Below are positions 8,192-15,906 of a stretch of 64,000 nucleotides of DNA, piece by piece. The position numbers were made by a program, and so were the translations under genes. The stretch spans positions 87,584 to 151,583 of the forward strand of contig DDFC01000023.1 in NCBI GenBank assembly GCA_002336895.1. Direction: 5' to 3'. The stretch is from Verrucomicrobiaceae bacterium UBA1938. Its GTDB lineage: Bacteria > Verrucomicrobiota > Verrucomicrobiia > Verrucomicrobiales > Verrucomicrobiaceae. Numbering within the stretch: the stretch's first letter is position 1; each line of letters starts with the position of its first letter. A model generated the notes under the pieces. The model was given only the letters and a program-made list of their open reading frames with translations, was not told the DNA's origin and made no database searches.

Positions 8192-8268
8192 TCACTTCCC
8201 CAGCGCCTCACACGCGCTCAGCATCATCTTCAGCTCCGCCACACTGAGCGGCGTCCTCCGGCTCGTCA
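8192..8268 (-). other. Possible displaced C-terminus of the helical-repeat gene (frameshift)
   Basis: In the minus strand, the frame after the stop at 8269 is non-coding, but the neighbouring frame stays open to 8192 and reads CFDQWLMTSRRTPLSVAELK, then MMLSACEALGK. That looks like a genuine helical protein end, with G/C in most third positions. The annotated gene ends in a less protein-like tail (TIQGRRVLISG). A one-base indel near 8310-8330 would join them. It may be a real frameshift or a sequencing error. Confidence 0.4.
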
Positions 8269-9498
8269 TCAGCCACTGATCAAAACACGCCGTCCCTGAA
8301 TCGTCTGGCTGCCGGCTGAAAATGGCCACGGCTGCTCGGCCATCTTCCGGTATCTTTTCAGTGCCTCCGGAGGCATCCACGCCGCCTCTGGACTGGCCAG
8401 CCAGCGGCTCATATCCTCCCGTGAATAATCTTTCCACTGAGTCATGATGCTACTCAGGACGGCATCCCGGCTTTCCTCCGTCCCTTTCATCAGCCGCACT
8501 AGACCGATCACATCCACCGCGATTGCCGGCTCATTTCCCAGCACCGTGCGCACCTTGTCCGTGGTGATCGTGTCGAGATGCTGCCGCACATACCCCAGCG
8601 CCCCGACGGGATCATTCTTCAGCCATGTGCCCAGCACGCTGCGCCACGCGGCATCTCGACTCTCCTCATCCGGCAGGCTCTCAGCGTAGGCCAGCGCAGC
8701 GGAAGCATCCGCCTTCGCCATCCACGCTGCGGCGGTGCTGGTCAGGCCACGACGGATCTTCGGTGAGGTGACCTCCCCGGCCAGAGTGGCTGCCGCACGG
8801 GCATCGATGGGTGCGAGTTCGCGGGCGATGCCCATCCAGGCATAGTCACGCTGCTCAGACTCCGGCTGACGGCGCAGCCAGGCCTTGACCGCCTCCTTTT
8901 GATTTCCCTGCCGCCAGACACGTGTGACAAGATTGACAAGCTGTGCCTGGCGCCCCTGGCTTCCTGCGTAGAGAGCCATCAGCGCATCCAGCGAAGCCAC
9001 CTCGGCTGTGATCAGGCTGCCATACTCCGAATAGGTCATGTACGCCACCACCGGCTCCCTGTCGGGCTGAGTTTTCAGCCACTCCAAAAACACCTGGGGC
9101 TCCATGCCAAACCAGCAGGACAAGGCCACGGTGAGAAAGACATGCCGCTCAATCGGCTCAGCGATGGCGAGCCCGAAAACAGCGGCGGCACGCCCGTCCC
9201 GCTTGGCCCACTCGCGGGCCACCTGGCCGATGTCTTCCCTGCGCGGTTTCCCTCCGCTTTGCATGAGCAGTTGCCAGGCACGCGGCCCGTCACTCTGCGC
9301 CATCAGCGGCAGCAGCTTCTCCCTCGTTTTGATATCCACCTGTCCTCCTGCGGCCGAGGCCGCCTCCTGCCACTGGCCGAAAGCAGCCGCACCCGCCGTG
9401 GGTGGCCCGGAAGTGAAGAGGAGAGGCCCGCAGGAATACAGCGCGCCGCCCAGAAGACCGCAGACAAGGCTGATCGAGCACCAAGAGATGGTTTTCAT
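8269..9498 (-). CDS. Exported helical-repeat protein
   Basis: The 409-residue protein has an N-terminal export signal (MKTISWCSISLVCGLLGGALYSCG, possibly lipidated at the last Cys). The rest is all-helical, with loosely repeating units of about 35-40 residues of the type 'A..W...DP..A......LP....R..A', for example DYAWMGIARELAPIDARAAATLAGE, ASAALAYAESLPDEESRDAAWRSV and TWLKNDPVGALGYV. This resembles HEAT/TPR-like solenoids typical of Verrucomicrobia exported proteins. It lies 12 bases downstream of a related larger gene, so the two probably form an operon. No enzymatic motif is seen. The 3' end may be frameshifted (see 8192-8268). Confidence 0.75.
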   Translation of the reverse strand: MKTISWCSISLVCGLLGGALYSCGPLLFTSGPPTAGAAAFGQWQEAASAAGGQVDIKTREKLLPLMAQSDGPRAWQLLMQSGGKPRREDIGQVAREWAKRDGRAAAVFGLAIAEPIERHVFLTVALSCWFGMEPQVFLEWLKTQPDREPVVAYMTYSEYGSLITAEVASLDALMALYAGSQGRQAQLVNLVTRVWRQGNQKEAVKAWLRRQPESEQRDYAWMGIARELAPIDARAAATLAGEVTSPKIRRGLTSTAAAWMAKADASAALAYAESLPDEESRDAAWRSVLGTWLKNDPVGALGYVRQHLDTITTDKVRTVLGNEPAIAVDVIGLVRLMKGTEESRDAVLSSIMTQWKDYSREDMSRWLASPEAAWMPPEALKRYRKMAEQPWPFSAGSQTIQGRRVLISG

Positions 9499-9510
9499 AA
9501 AAAGTTTGGT

Positions 9511-11094
9511 TTAGCGAAAGACCGTGATGGCATCAGTGATGTTCGTCTCACTGCCACCTCCCCGGCCAGACTGATGAGCCTGCGAGGCGTATTTCAGACG
9601 TGTGTCGAGAGACTTCCGCGTCTCTTCATCCAGGCTTGCCTGCTGCAGCCATTTCCCCGGCTTGTCCTGCTCTTTATACAGCCAGATTTGGAAGCACAAA
9701 CCCAGCGCCTGCCTGCGTATCTCGGCATCCTTGATGTCCTGGGCCCAGCGCAGGCCCTCTTCCGGCAGTCGCTGGGACAAAGCCCTCGCAGCCGCTGAAA
9801 TGGCGGTGTCTTTCGCCGCCCCCTCGGGCAGCGCCTTCACCCACCGTGCGGCTGCCACAGGTTCAGCTCCGGCCCAGATGTTCACCGTGGAATTCAGCAT
9901 CTCGTTTTTCCTGCCTCGCTTGCCGTCATTCGGCGGCTCATGCTCCAGCGCAAAACGGCAGGCGCTTTCGGGGTCGGACATCGCCCATCCGCCGCCAGCG
10001 TAATTCAGCATGATTTTGGCATCTGGATCACCGGATTCCACAGCGTGGCGTGCCGCACTCGCCGGATCATTTTCCGCCCAGGTGATGAACACCGAGTTTC
10101 TGGCCTTTCGGCGCGCGTCGGCGTCTGTCAGCGCATTGGCAAACGCCAGCCCGTCCTGCGGCGATGCGGCGGCACGATAGCCAGCGACGGCGCTCGTCAC
10201 CAGATGATGGACTTCGGCATCCTTGATTTCCGGCAGGAGCTTGAGCGCTGTCTCAGGATCCAGCCTCACCAGACCTTGGGCTGCGGCAGTACACAGACGC
10301 TCGCGCGTTTCTCCCGCTGGCAGGGCCAGCAGCCAGTCCGTGTGCTGCACCCAGGCCCCCTCGACCTCAGGCCGTGGTAACCAACGATGAAACGCGAAAC
10401 TGTCTGCCACGGTCTGTTCCGGCATCAGCACCGCGATGTCAGCCAGCCCGGCGGCATCCTTGAGCTTCAAATGGAACCAGCCGACATGCCTGGCCAGCGT
10501 CCCGGCGTCCGGCTGAGTGCGCAGCCAGGCCAGCAGCCCTTGGCCGTCGCGCTCGGACCACTCCTGCATCACCTCATGCACAAAGCTCTCCCGATGCATC
10601 GGACACTGAATTTTCGCCGCGTACCGCATGGTCTCCAGGGGCGCTCTTTGCGTCATGCCCCGCGCAATGTCCGGCAGAAAGGCGGGCATGAACTGCACCG
10701 CATGCGCCATCATGGCCTGCCAGGCGCGTTCAGGGTCAGCCCGGGCGCAGCCGCAGAAAACCTCCCTTCCCAACGTGTAATCCCGATAATGCTCCGGGTG
10801 CCGGAGAAACACCTCCATGAAGTCGGTGCCCGCATCTGGAAACTCCTCAGCCAGCCGCTTCACCAGCTCCTGCTGCTTGGTTTCATCCCCCTCCAGAGAC
10901 AGCAGCAGCTCGAAGGCGTGGGCCGGACTGGACTGCGCCAGCCGCGTCAGCGCCTTGAAACATCCTTCCACATCCTGCTGTCTCCAAGCTCGCTCAGCCT
11001 CGACCCGAACCACCTTTCCATAAGCAATCCACCTACCGACCACCAGGCCGCCTAGCAGCATGGCTAGACACAGGATCCCGCGATAAATTTTCAT
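9511..11094 (-). CDS. Exported helical-repeat protein, larger paralogue
   Basis: The 527-residue protein starts MKIYRGILCLAMLLGGLVVG, a membrane anchor or signal peptide. The remainder is a helical solenoid with the same unit as its downstream neighbour: VFITWAENDPASAARHAVESG, YAGGGWAMSDPESACRFALEH, VNIWAGAEPVAAARWVKALP and SQRLPEEGLRWAQDIKDAE. The spacing is about 35-40 residues. The Trp-x-x-x-(D/E)-P-x-x-A-x-x-(W/A) pattern is the strongest signature. Function is unknown; a scaffold or envelope role is only a guess. It forms an operon with the gene at 8269. Confidence 0.78.
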   Translation of the reverse strand: MKIYRGILCLAMLLGGLVVGRWIAYGKVVRVEAERAWRQQDVEGCFKALTRLAQSSPAHAFELLLSLEGDETKQQELVKRLAEEFPDAGTDFMEVFLRHPEHYRDYTLGREVFCGCARADPERAWQAMMAHAVQFMPAFLPDIARGMTQRAPLETMRYAAKIQCPMHRESFVHEVMQEWSERDGQGLLAWLRTQPDAGTLARHVGWFHLKLKDAAGLADIAVLMPEQTVADSFAFHRWLPRPEVEGAWVQHTDWLLALPAGETRERLCTAAAQGLVRLDPETALKLLPEIKDAEVHHLVTSAVAGYRAAASPQDGLAFANALTDADARRKARNSVFITWAENDPASAARHAVESGDPDAKIMLNYAGGGWAMSDPESACRFALEHEPPNDGKRGRKNEMLNSTVNIWAGAEPVAAARWVKALPEGAAKDTAISAAARALSQRLPEEGLRWAQDIKDAEIRRQALGLCFQIWLYKEQDKPGKWLQQASLDEETRKSLDTRLKYASQAHQSGRGGGSETNITDAITVFR

Positions 11095-11149
11095 GCCCCA
11101 TGTTAATCAGCCCCCCGCAAAGCGCAAGGCATCTGCGATCCACGCGCCA

Positions 11150-11212
11150 GCGTCGTGGAGTGCGGTGGCACAGAGGCAAGGCACAAGCCTGCCTCGACGA
11201 CACCGCTTTCGA
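11150..11212. repeat. Long imperfect hairpin, REP-like
   Basis: Outer arms gcggtg (11162-11167) and caccgc (11201-11206) enclose an inner stem gaggcaaggc / gcctgcctc with loop acaa and one bulged A. It lies past the 3' end of the small gene at 11267 and upstream of the gene at 9511. It could serve as a terminator or be a repeat-family member. Confidence 0.6.
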
Positions 11213-11266
11213 GAGCTGTCGAATGCTCTCAAAGACGCTTCCCACATGTGTGCACTCAAAGTCTGA

Positions 11267-11587
11267 TCACACCGTCTTGCTGACCACCGGCCAGGCTGAG
11301 TCAAACACGTACTCGACAGCATCCGTATGCAGGCAGAAGCGCCAGGTGCCATCCGCGAGTTGATCAGCATCAAATCCAATGATGTCCCAAGGAAGTTCAC
11401 GCTCGTCTTCGTTGGAATGAGCGTCGTCCTTGGAAACGTTGCGTAGATTCAGAAAAACGGCCCGCGTCAAAGCGTGTTCCCTCAAGCATGGGTGCAGCGT
11501 CAGCTTCAGCTCCACGGCCGAAAGCTCAAAGGCGCTTACCCAATGGGCGCTGCCGTCGTGAAAAAGAGCCTGCTCAATTGCTGTCAT
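11267..11587 (-). CDS. Small protein of unknown function
   Basis: The 106-residue protein starts MTAIEQALFHDGSAHWVSAF and contains ELKLTLHPCLREHALTRAVF and LPWDIIGFDADQLADGTWRF. It is soluble, beta-rich by appearance, with no signal peptide. It is acidic with dispersed Trp, like many bacterial contact-system or immunity-like proteins, but no family is recognised. It follows a second small gene on the same strand after a gap of about 57 bases. Confidence 0.6.
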   Translation of the reverse strand: MTAIEQALFHDGSAHWVSAFELSAVELKLTLHPCLREHALTRAVFLNLRNVSKDDAHSNEDERELPWDIIGFDADQLADGTWRFCLHTDAVEYVFDSAWPVVSKTV

Positions 11588-11644
11588 GGTGTGACGTCTT
11601 GTGGAACCGTATTGTTACTTCACCATTCTATCCACAGCGCCAGC

Positions 11645-11854
11645 TCACTCGTCCGTCGGCAGCCTTGCCCGCTCAAGCAGCATCTGTGTCAGGGCTGCCA
11701 AAAGCTTTTGCTGAATGGAACGAGCTGACTTGTCCCTGGGGATGTCTTCGGCGACAGACAAGTCCGTCGGCAGATGTGTCACGACAAGCCGCCCTCCTTT
11801 GCCGGGGCCAAGATAGAGGTGATCCGTTCGAATGTCTGTGCCAGATATGATCAT
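11645..11854 (-). CDS. Small protein of unknown function
   Basis: The 69-residue protein reads MIISGTDIRTDHLYLGPGKG, then GRLVVTHLPTDLSVAEDI and a helical end IQQKLLAALTQMLLERARLP. It is probably co-transcribed with the gene at 11267. I recognise no family. It is divergent from the propeller gene at 11987. Confidence 0.5.
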   Translation of the reverse strand: MIISGTDIRTDHLYLGPGKGGRLVVTHLPTDLSVAEDIPRDKSARSIQQKLLAALTQMLLERARLPTDE

Positions 11855-11986
11855 ATGCTCCGCTCAATTTTTACATCAGCGTAACTCATGGGCAGAGTCG
11901 ATTCCACCCGCCCAAAGCACCTCGGGCAAACAACAAGACATCGCATTCTGAAAACGCCCGCACTTTCGCAGCGTTCTTTCCGCCTC

Positions 11987-13261
11987 ATGCGCTCCGCCCT
12001 CACCACTCTCCTGCTTTCCAGCTCCCTCCTCAGCATCGCTTCCGCCGCCCCCACCGCGCCAGCCGCTCCTAGCTGGCCCGAGTTCCGCGGCGCAGGTGCC
12101 CAGGGCCACTCCCCCGCCACTCATCTCCCCCTCACCTGGAGCCCCACCTCCCACATCGCGTGGAAAGCCCCCGTCTCAGGCATCGGCTGGTCCTCACCCG
12201 TAGTCGTGGGTGATCGGATCTTCCTCACCTCCGCCCTGCCAGTCGGCGGCGTGGAGGACCCGAAGGCCGACCGCTCTTTGCATGCCTTGGCCTTGGACGC
12301 AGCCACGGGAAAACCGGTCTGGGACGTCGAACTCTTCACCGCCACCGCCCCCCGCGCCCACCGCAAAAACAGCCACGCCAGCCCCACCCCCGTCTATGAG
12401 GACGGCAAGCTCTACGTGCACTTCGGCCACCTCGGCACCGCTTGCCTCGACGCCGCCACCGGCAAAACGGTCTGGAGCACACAGGAGCACGCCTACAGCC
12501 CCGTCCATGGCAATGGCAGCAGCCCCGTCCTCTTCGAAGACCTCCTCATCTTCAACGCCGACGCCGAGACCGAGCCCAAAGTCATCGCTCTCGACAAGAC
12601 CACCGGAAAGCAGCGCTGGGCCTTCGCCCGTCAGTCCGACGCCAAAAAGAAATTCTCCTTCTGCACCCCGCTCATCATCGACGTCGCCGGTCAGAAGCAG
12701 CTCATCACCCCCGGCAGCGGCGTGGTCAATGCCCTCGATCCCAAGACCGGCGCCGAAATCTGGCACTTCAACTACGACCAGGGCTACTCCGTCGTCCCCC
12801 GCCCCATCTACGCCCACGGCATGATCTACCTCTCCAGCGGTTACGACAAACCCGTCCTCTACGCCATCAAAGTGGACGCCTCCTCCAAAGGCGATGTCAC
12901 CGCCACCCACCTCGGCTGGATCATCGACAAAGCCGCCCCGCACAATCCCAGCATGGTCGTCGTGGGAGACGAGCTCTACTTCGTCGCAGACAACGGCATC
13001 CTCTCCTGCGTCGATGCCAAAACCGGAGCCGTCCACTACTCCGAGCGCTGCACCGGCCCCATCTCCGCCTCCATCCTCGCCGCCGATGGCAAGCTCTACC
13101 TCCAGGACGAAAAAGGCCTCGGCATCGTCGTCAAGCCCGGCAAGAAATTTGAAATCCTCGCCAAAAACGACCTCGCCGAGCGCTCCCTCGCCTCCTACGC
13201 CGTCATCGGCTCAGACCTGCTCATCCGCACCGAAGGCAATCTCTACCGGGTGAAAAAGTAA
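11987..13261 (+). CDS. Secreted PQQ-type beta-propeller protein
   Basis: The 424-residue protein has a signal peptide (MRSALTTLLLSSSLLSIASA) followed by PQQ-binding-like propeller blades. It begins with WPEFRGAGAQGHSPATHLPL, the usual start of outer-membrane or PQQ-like quinoprotein-type propellers, and has repeats such as LHALALDAATGKPVWDVEL, GTACLDAATGKTVWSTQ, VIALDKTTGKQRWAF, VNALDPKTGAEIWHF and LSCVDAKTGAVHYSE. In this phylum such proteins are numerous and mostly lack proven enzymatic activity, acting as scaffolds or sugar-related oxidoreductases. ATG 11987 is chosen because the signal peptide starts there. Confidence 0.88.
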   Translation: MRSALTTLLLSSSLLSIASAAPTAPAAPSWPEFRGAGAQGHSPATHLPLTWSPTSHIAWKAPVSGIGWSSPVVVGDRIFLTSALPVGGVEDPKADRSLHALALDAATGKPVWDVELFTATAPRAHRKNSHASPTPVYEDGKLYVHFGHLGTACLDAATGKTVWSTQEHAYSPVHGNGSSPVLFEDLLIFNADAETEPKVIALDKTTGKQRWAFARQSDAKKKFSFCTPLIIDVAGQKQLITPGSGVVNALDPKTGAEIWHFNYDQGYSVVPRPIYAHGMIYLSSGYDKPVLYAIKVDASSKGDVTATHLGWIIDKAAPHNPSMVVVGDELYFVADNGILSCVDAKTGAVHYSERCTGPISASILAADGKLYLQDEKGLGIVVKPGKKFEILAKNDLAERSLASYAVIGSDLLIRTEGNLYRVKK

Positions 13262-13371
13262 AAAGCAGCATCACTCACGCGGGCAAGATGGCGGCGGGAC
13301 TTGGGAGCAAGATCCCTGATACCGCTGGGTCTTGTAGCTCTCGCGGGAAACGTGCAAATTTGAACAGCAAG

Positions 13372-13617
13372 TCAGTGGCCCAAGCCTCTTACTCTGAATT
13401 TTGCTGCCCAAAATCTTTCTGCCCCATCCCGCAGTTCACGCACATCACCAACAACCATCATCTCCCCCCGCAAAACCCCGTCCGCCGCCAGAATCGTCTT
13501 GCGGGTGTCATCACCGTGGATGTAGCCCATGATCGCCTGGTTGTGCTTGTAGAGATTTCCCTTCGTCAGATTCACGCCCGGCTGTGCCTTCACCCAGCTT
13601 ACAAGCTGCGGGCAGCC
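13372..13617 (-). pseudogene. Truncated copy of the DUF5069-like gene
   Basis: On the minus strand this region encodes WVKAQPGVNLTKGNLYKHNQ and AIMGYIHGDDTRKTILAADG, identical to the C-terminal half of the intact gene at 14493-14933. It then diverges (VLRGEMMVVGDVRELRDGAE) and ends near a shared FWA. The N-terminal half is missing: similarity stops near 13617, just before the antitoxin gene. It is most likely a decayed duplicate. Confidence 0.8.
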
Positions 13618-13686
13618 CTCCTCTGCCGGGGAGGGCAGTGGACTGAGAACTTTACGGAATGGCGGAAGCGGGTATCCTTTCCCAAG

Positions 13687-13977
13687 ATGAACACACTGGA
13701 AACTGACGTCGAGATCGCGGCGGATGGAAGCCTGAAGCTGCTCTCGCCGCTGCCTGAGTGGCTGAAGCCCGGACGCGCCCATGTGCTGCTGACGGTGGCC
13801 GACGCAGCCATGACTAGGCCGAAGCGCCAGATCCCCAAGGCCACGCCCGAAATGATCGCACGACGCATGGCGGCCCTGGAAAAAGTGCGGGAGCTGAACC
13901 CCTACCGTGACATTGCTGATCCGGTGGAATGGCAGCGCACGATCCGCGAGGATGTGACCCAGCCCGGACGGGATTGA
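13687..13977 (+). CDS. VapB-like antitoxin
   Basis: The 96-residue protein starts MNTLETDVEIAADGSLKLLS, then PLPEWLKPGRAHVLLTVADA. This 'V.I..DGSL.L..PLPE.LKPG..HVLLTV' segment looks like the N-terminal domain of antitoxins that pair with PIN toxins. The C-terminal half (ARRMAALEKVRELNPYRDIADPVEWQRTIREDV) is helical and would wrap the toxin; DPVEWQRxIRxD is a typical antitoxin end. It is four bases upstream of the PIN toxin gene. Confidence 0.8.
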   Translation: MNTLETDVEIAADGSLKLLSPLPEWLKPGRAHVLLTVADAAMTRPKRQIPKATPEMIARRMAALEKVRELNPYRDIADPVEWQRTIREDVTQPGRD

Positions 13978-13981
13978 ACCC

Positions 13982-14353
13982 ATGCAGCTGGACACCAACA
14001 TCGTCATCCATGCCTGCAAACCTGACGGTGCCTGGCTGTCCGCCTGGACACGGCACCCTCAAGCCGCCTGTGCGAGTGTGACCCGTGTGGAAGCGCTGGG
14101 CTTCACCAGCATCAGCACCGAAGAAGACGAGGCGATCCGCACGTTTCTGAGCGCGATCCTCAGCTACGCGCTGGATGATGAGGTGGTCGAGTCTGCCGTA
14201 CGGCTGCGGCAGCAGAAGCGGATGAAACTTGGAGATGCAATCATCGCCGCCACCGCGCTGGAATACGGAGTGCCGCTGGTGACACAGAACGTGGATGACT
14301 TCAAACACATCCCCGGCCTGCAGATCATCAACCCCTTTGCCGGGCAGCCTTGA
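13982..14353 (+). CDS. vapC: PIN-domain toxin, VapC type
   Basis: The 123-residue PIN ribonuclease belongs to the VapC type, which cuts specific RNAs unless bound by antitoxin. The acidic metal-binding set is present: LDTN (Asp4), VTRVEALG (Glu), KLGDAIIAATAL (Asp) and TQNVDDFKHI (Asp). It follows the antitoxin gene by four bases. The module is flanked on both sides by pieces of the same DUF5069-like gene. Confidence 0.88.
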   Translation: MQLDTNIVIHACKPDGAWLSAWTRHPQAACASVTRVEALGFTSISTEEDEAIRTFLSAILSYALDDEVVESAVRLRQQKRMKLGDAIIAATALEYGVPLVTQNVDDFKHIPGLQIINPFAGQP

Positions 14354-14386
14354 ACAGAAGCCACGCGACAAGGCTCCCACTCCCTC

Positions 14387-14492
14387 CGGCAACTTTAAAC
14401 TTGAAACCTGAAACTTAAAACTCTCTCCCCGACTCCCTGCCCTCGGCCAAAACAACCGAGAACAGAGAACCGCGAACAGAGAACAAAAAACG
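14387..14492. repeat. A-rich degenerate short repeats
   Basis: This contains runs of 'aac/aaac' units: ttgaaacctgaaacttaaaa, then gagaacagagaacc and gcgaacagagaac. Related units (actttaaacctgaaact) occur at 15867-15890. Nothing in it looks coding. It lies between VapC and the convergent DUF5069-like gene. Confidence 0.5.
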
Positions 14493-14933
14493 TTACTTGA
14501 TCTCCTGCGCCCAGAAGATGTGCCAGTCGTCCAGGTTGTTCAGATCCACCGCACCCGGATTCACGCTGCCGTCGTCCGGAATGCCGTCCGCCGCAAGGAT
14601 CGTCTTGCGGGTGTCATCACCGTGGATGTAGCCCATGATCGCCTGGTTGTGCTTGTAGAGATTTCCCTTCGTCAGGTTCACCCCCGGCTGCGCTTTCACC
14701 CAGGCCTCAAGCTGCGGATAGCTCGGCTTCGTCGCGACGAACGCCTTGAACGTCTCGATGTTGATGCCCAGCGCATCCAGCGTCATCTGATCATACCCGC
14801 AGCCAATGCCCGGATACTCCGGATGCAGCTTGCCCGCAGCAGCAAGAGAGGCCTTCTGCCACAGGCGCGGAAGATGAAGAACACCAAGGGGACCGGCGAT
14901 GCCGGAGCTGATAAGAGGAACAATCTGGCTCAT
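14493..14933 (-). CDS. DUF5069-like protein
   Basis: The 146-residue cytoplasmic protein has the DUF5069 pattern: LHLPRLWQKASLAAAGKLHP, EYPGIGCGYDQMTLDALGI and LEAWVKAQPG. The family is widespread in Verrucomicrobia and has no known biochemical role. A second family member with the family core LIYFGRMLDKIRLHAAGQLP is at 36237, and a decayed duplicate of this gene is at 13372. The start ATG at 14933 gives MSQIVPLISSGIAGPLGVLH. Confidence 0.75.
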   Translation of the reverse strand: MSQIVPLISSGIAGPLGVLHLPRLWQKASLAAAGKLHPEYPGIGCGYDQMTLDALGINIETFKAFVATKPSYPQLEAWVKAQPGVNLTKGNLYKHNQAIMGYIHGDDTRKTILAADGIPDDGSVNPGAVDLNNLDDWHIFWAQEIK

Positions 14934-15250
14934 GTTAGAATAAGGGTTGGATTTCGATTCAATGACATTCGCAACTGCGAACGAGCCCCCGACTTTGACG
15001 GCCCCTCACAGCAGCAGCAAGAACAAACGCTCCCATCTCCTCATCCTCACCATCAATTTCATCCCCAAATGCCAGCCCCTCTGTGGATCTCGGCTTGGAC
15101 TCTGTGGTAAAAAAATGAAGCATTTTCATCAACCACCGAGTTCACAGAGACGCACAGAGGCATGAATCGGGGACGATTATTGAGAATTGCATAATAGACT
15201 GACATGGTGCCCAATTAAGTCGGGTTATCGTCGTCTTAGCCTGCAGGTTT

Positions 15251-15315
15251 TAGCACCAAAGGTGCGGCCTGGCGAAGCCCAGGGCAAGCGAGCCTAAGCG
15301 AGCGCCGCCCTGGGT
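15251..15315. repeat. Composite palindromic repeat, copy 2
   Basis: It contains agcaccaaaggtgcgg, then agcccagggc and cgccctgggt, matching the order in copy 1 at 3132. The second palindrome is interrupted here by an insert (aagcgagcctaagcgagcg) containing a small direct repeat, agcgagcctaagcgagc. Confidence 0.65.
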
Positions 15316-15640
15316 ATCTGCACCACCAGCAGGGCAGCAAACCCAGCGCTCTCTTCACACACCGCGCGTCCCAGCAGCGTCCTCCCGCCACACCGCAACA
15401 GGCATCCTGTGTCTCCACCACACCCCCGCCTTGGCTCAAGCATGCACATGCGCTTTATTCGCGTCAGTCTATTGCGCAAGTCTCAATAAGCCCGGCAGCC
15501 CCCCTTCGGTCCCCTCTCAGTTGCCCCCCCTCAGACCTTTAATTTCTTTTTGCGCCCCTCCCGAGTCCTTCGCAGCCCGATGGGCGAAGAACGGATTTCG
15601 GCCAACCATCCCGCACCTTCTCTCCTCAACTTCCAGACCT

Positions 15641-15755
15641 CCGGCCAGCCACTGCAAACCATCGCAAACAACCGCCAGCCATCGCAAACTCTCCTCCTGA
15701 ACTCCGGCCAACCACCGTAAACAGCTGTCAACAATCGTAAACCACGGTAAACTCC
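15641..15755. repeat. Degenerate tandem repeats of (c)(a/g)(t/c)cg(c/t)aaac type
   Basis: Units such as catcgcaaac (twice), ccaccgtaaac, caatcgtaaac and accacggtaaac recur about every 10-30 bases. A longer unit, ctccggccanccac, appears twice. Purpose is unknown. Confidence 0.5.
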
Positions 15756-15906
15756 CCGCCCGCTTCCCCACCTCTGCTCCCTCTGCCTCTCCGCCCCTCT
15801 GCGGCAAAATCGAACGTCCCATCCCCCACCGACACCCCAGCGCCTCCGCACTGGCGAAGCCCAACTTCAAACTTTAAACCTGAAACTTTCCCCTCAACCC
15901 CGCTTC

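Larger units (their letters stand above)
14934..15906. other. Gene-poor region of about 970 bases
   Basis: I find no credible gene here. It holds copy 2 of the composite palindromic repeat (15251-15315), a degenerate tandem array (15641-15755) and a short A-rich repeat just before the next gene (15861-15893). Frames open in it are low-complexity and lack starts with ribosome-binding sites. The promoter of the large heme protein gene at 15907 should be at its right end. Confidence 0.6.

Noticed and set aside
14387..15755. CRISPR array
   Set aside because: The repeat units are degenerate and irregularly spaced, with no uniform repeat-spacer structure and no cas genes.
15517..15870. Trp-rich minus-strand frames in the gene-poor region
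   Set aside because: They are translations of the degenerate tandem repeat, with no conserved features.
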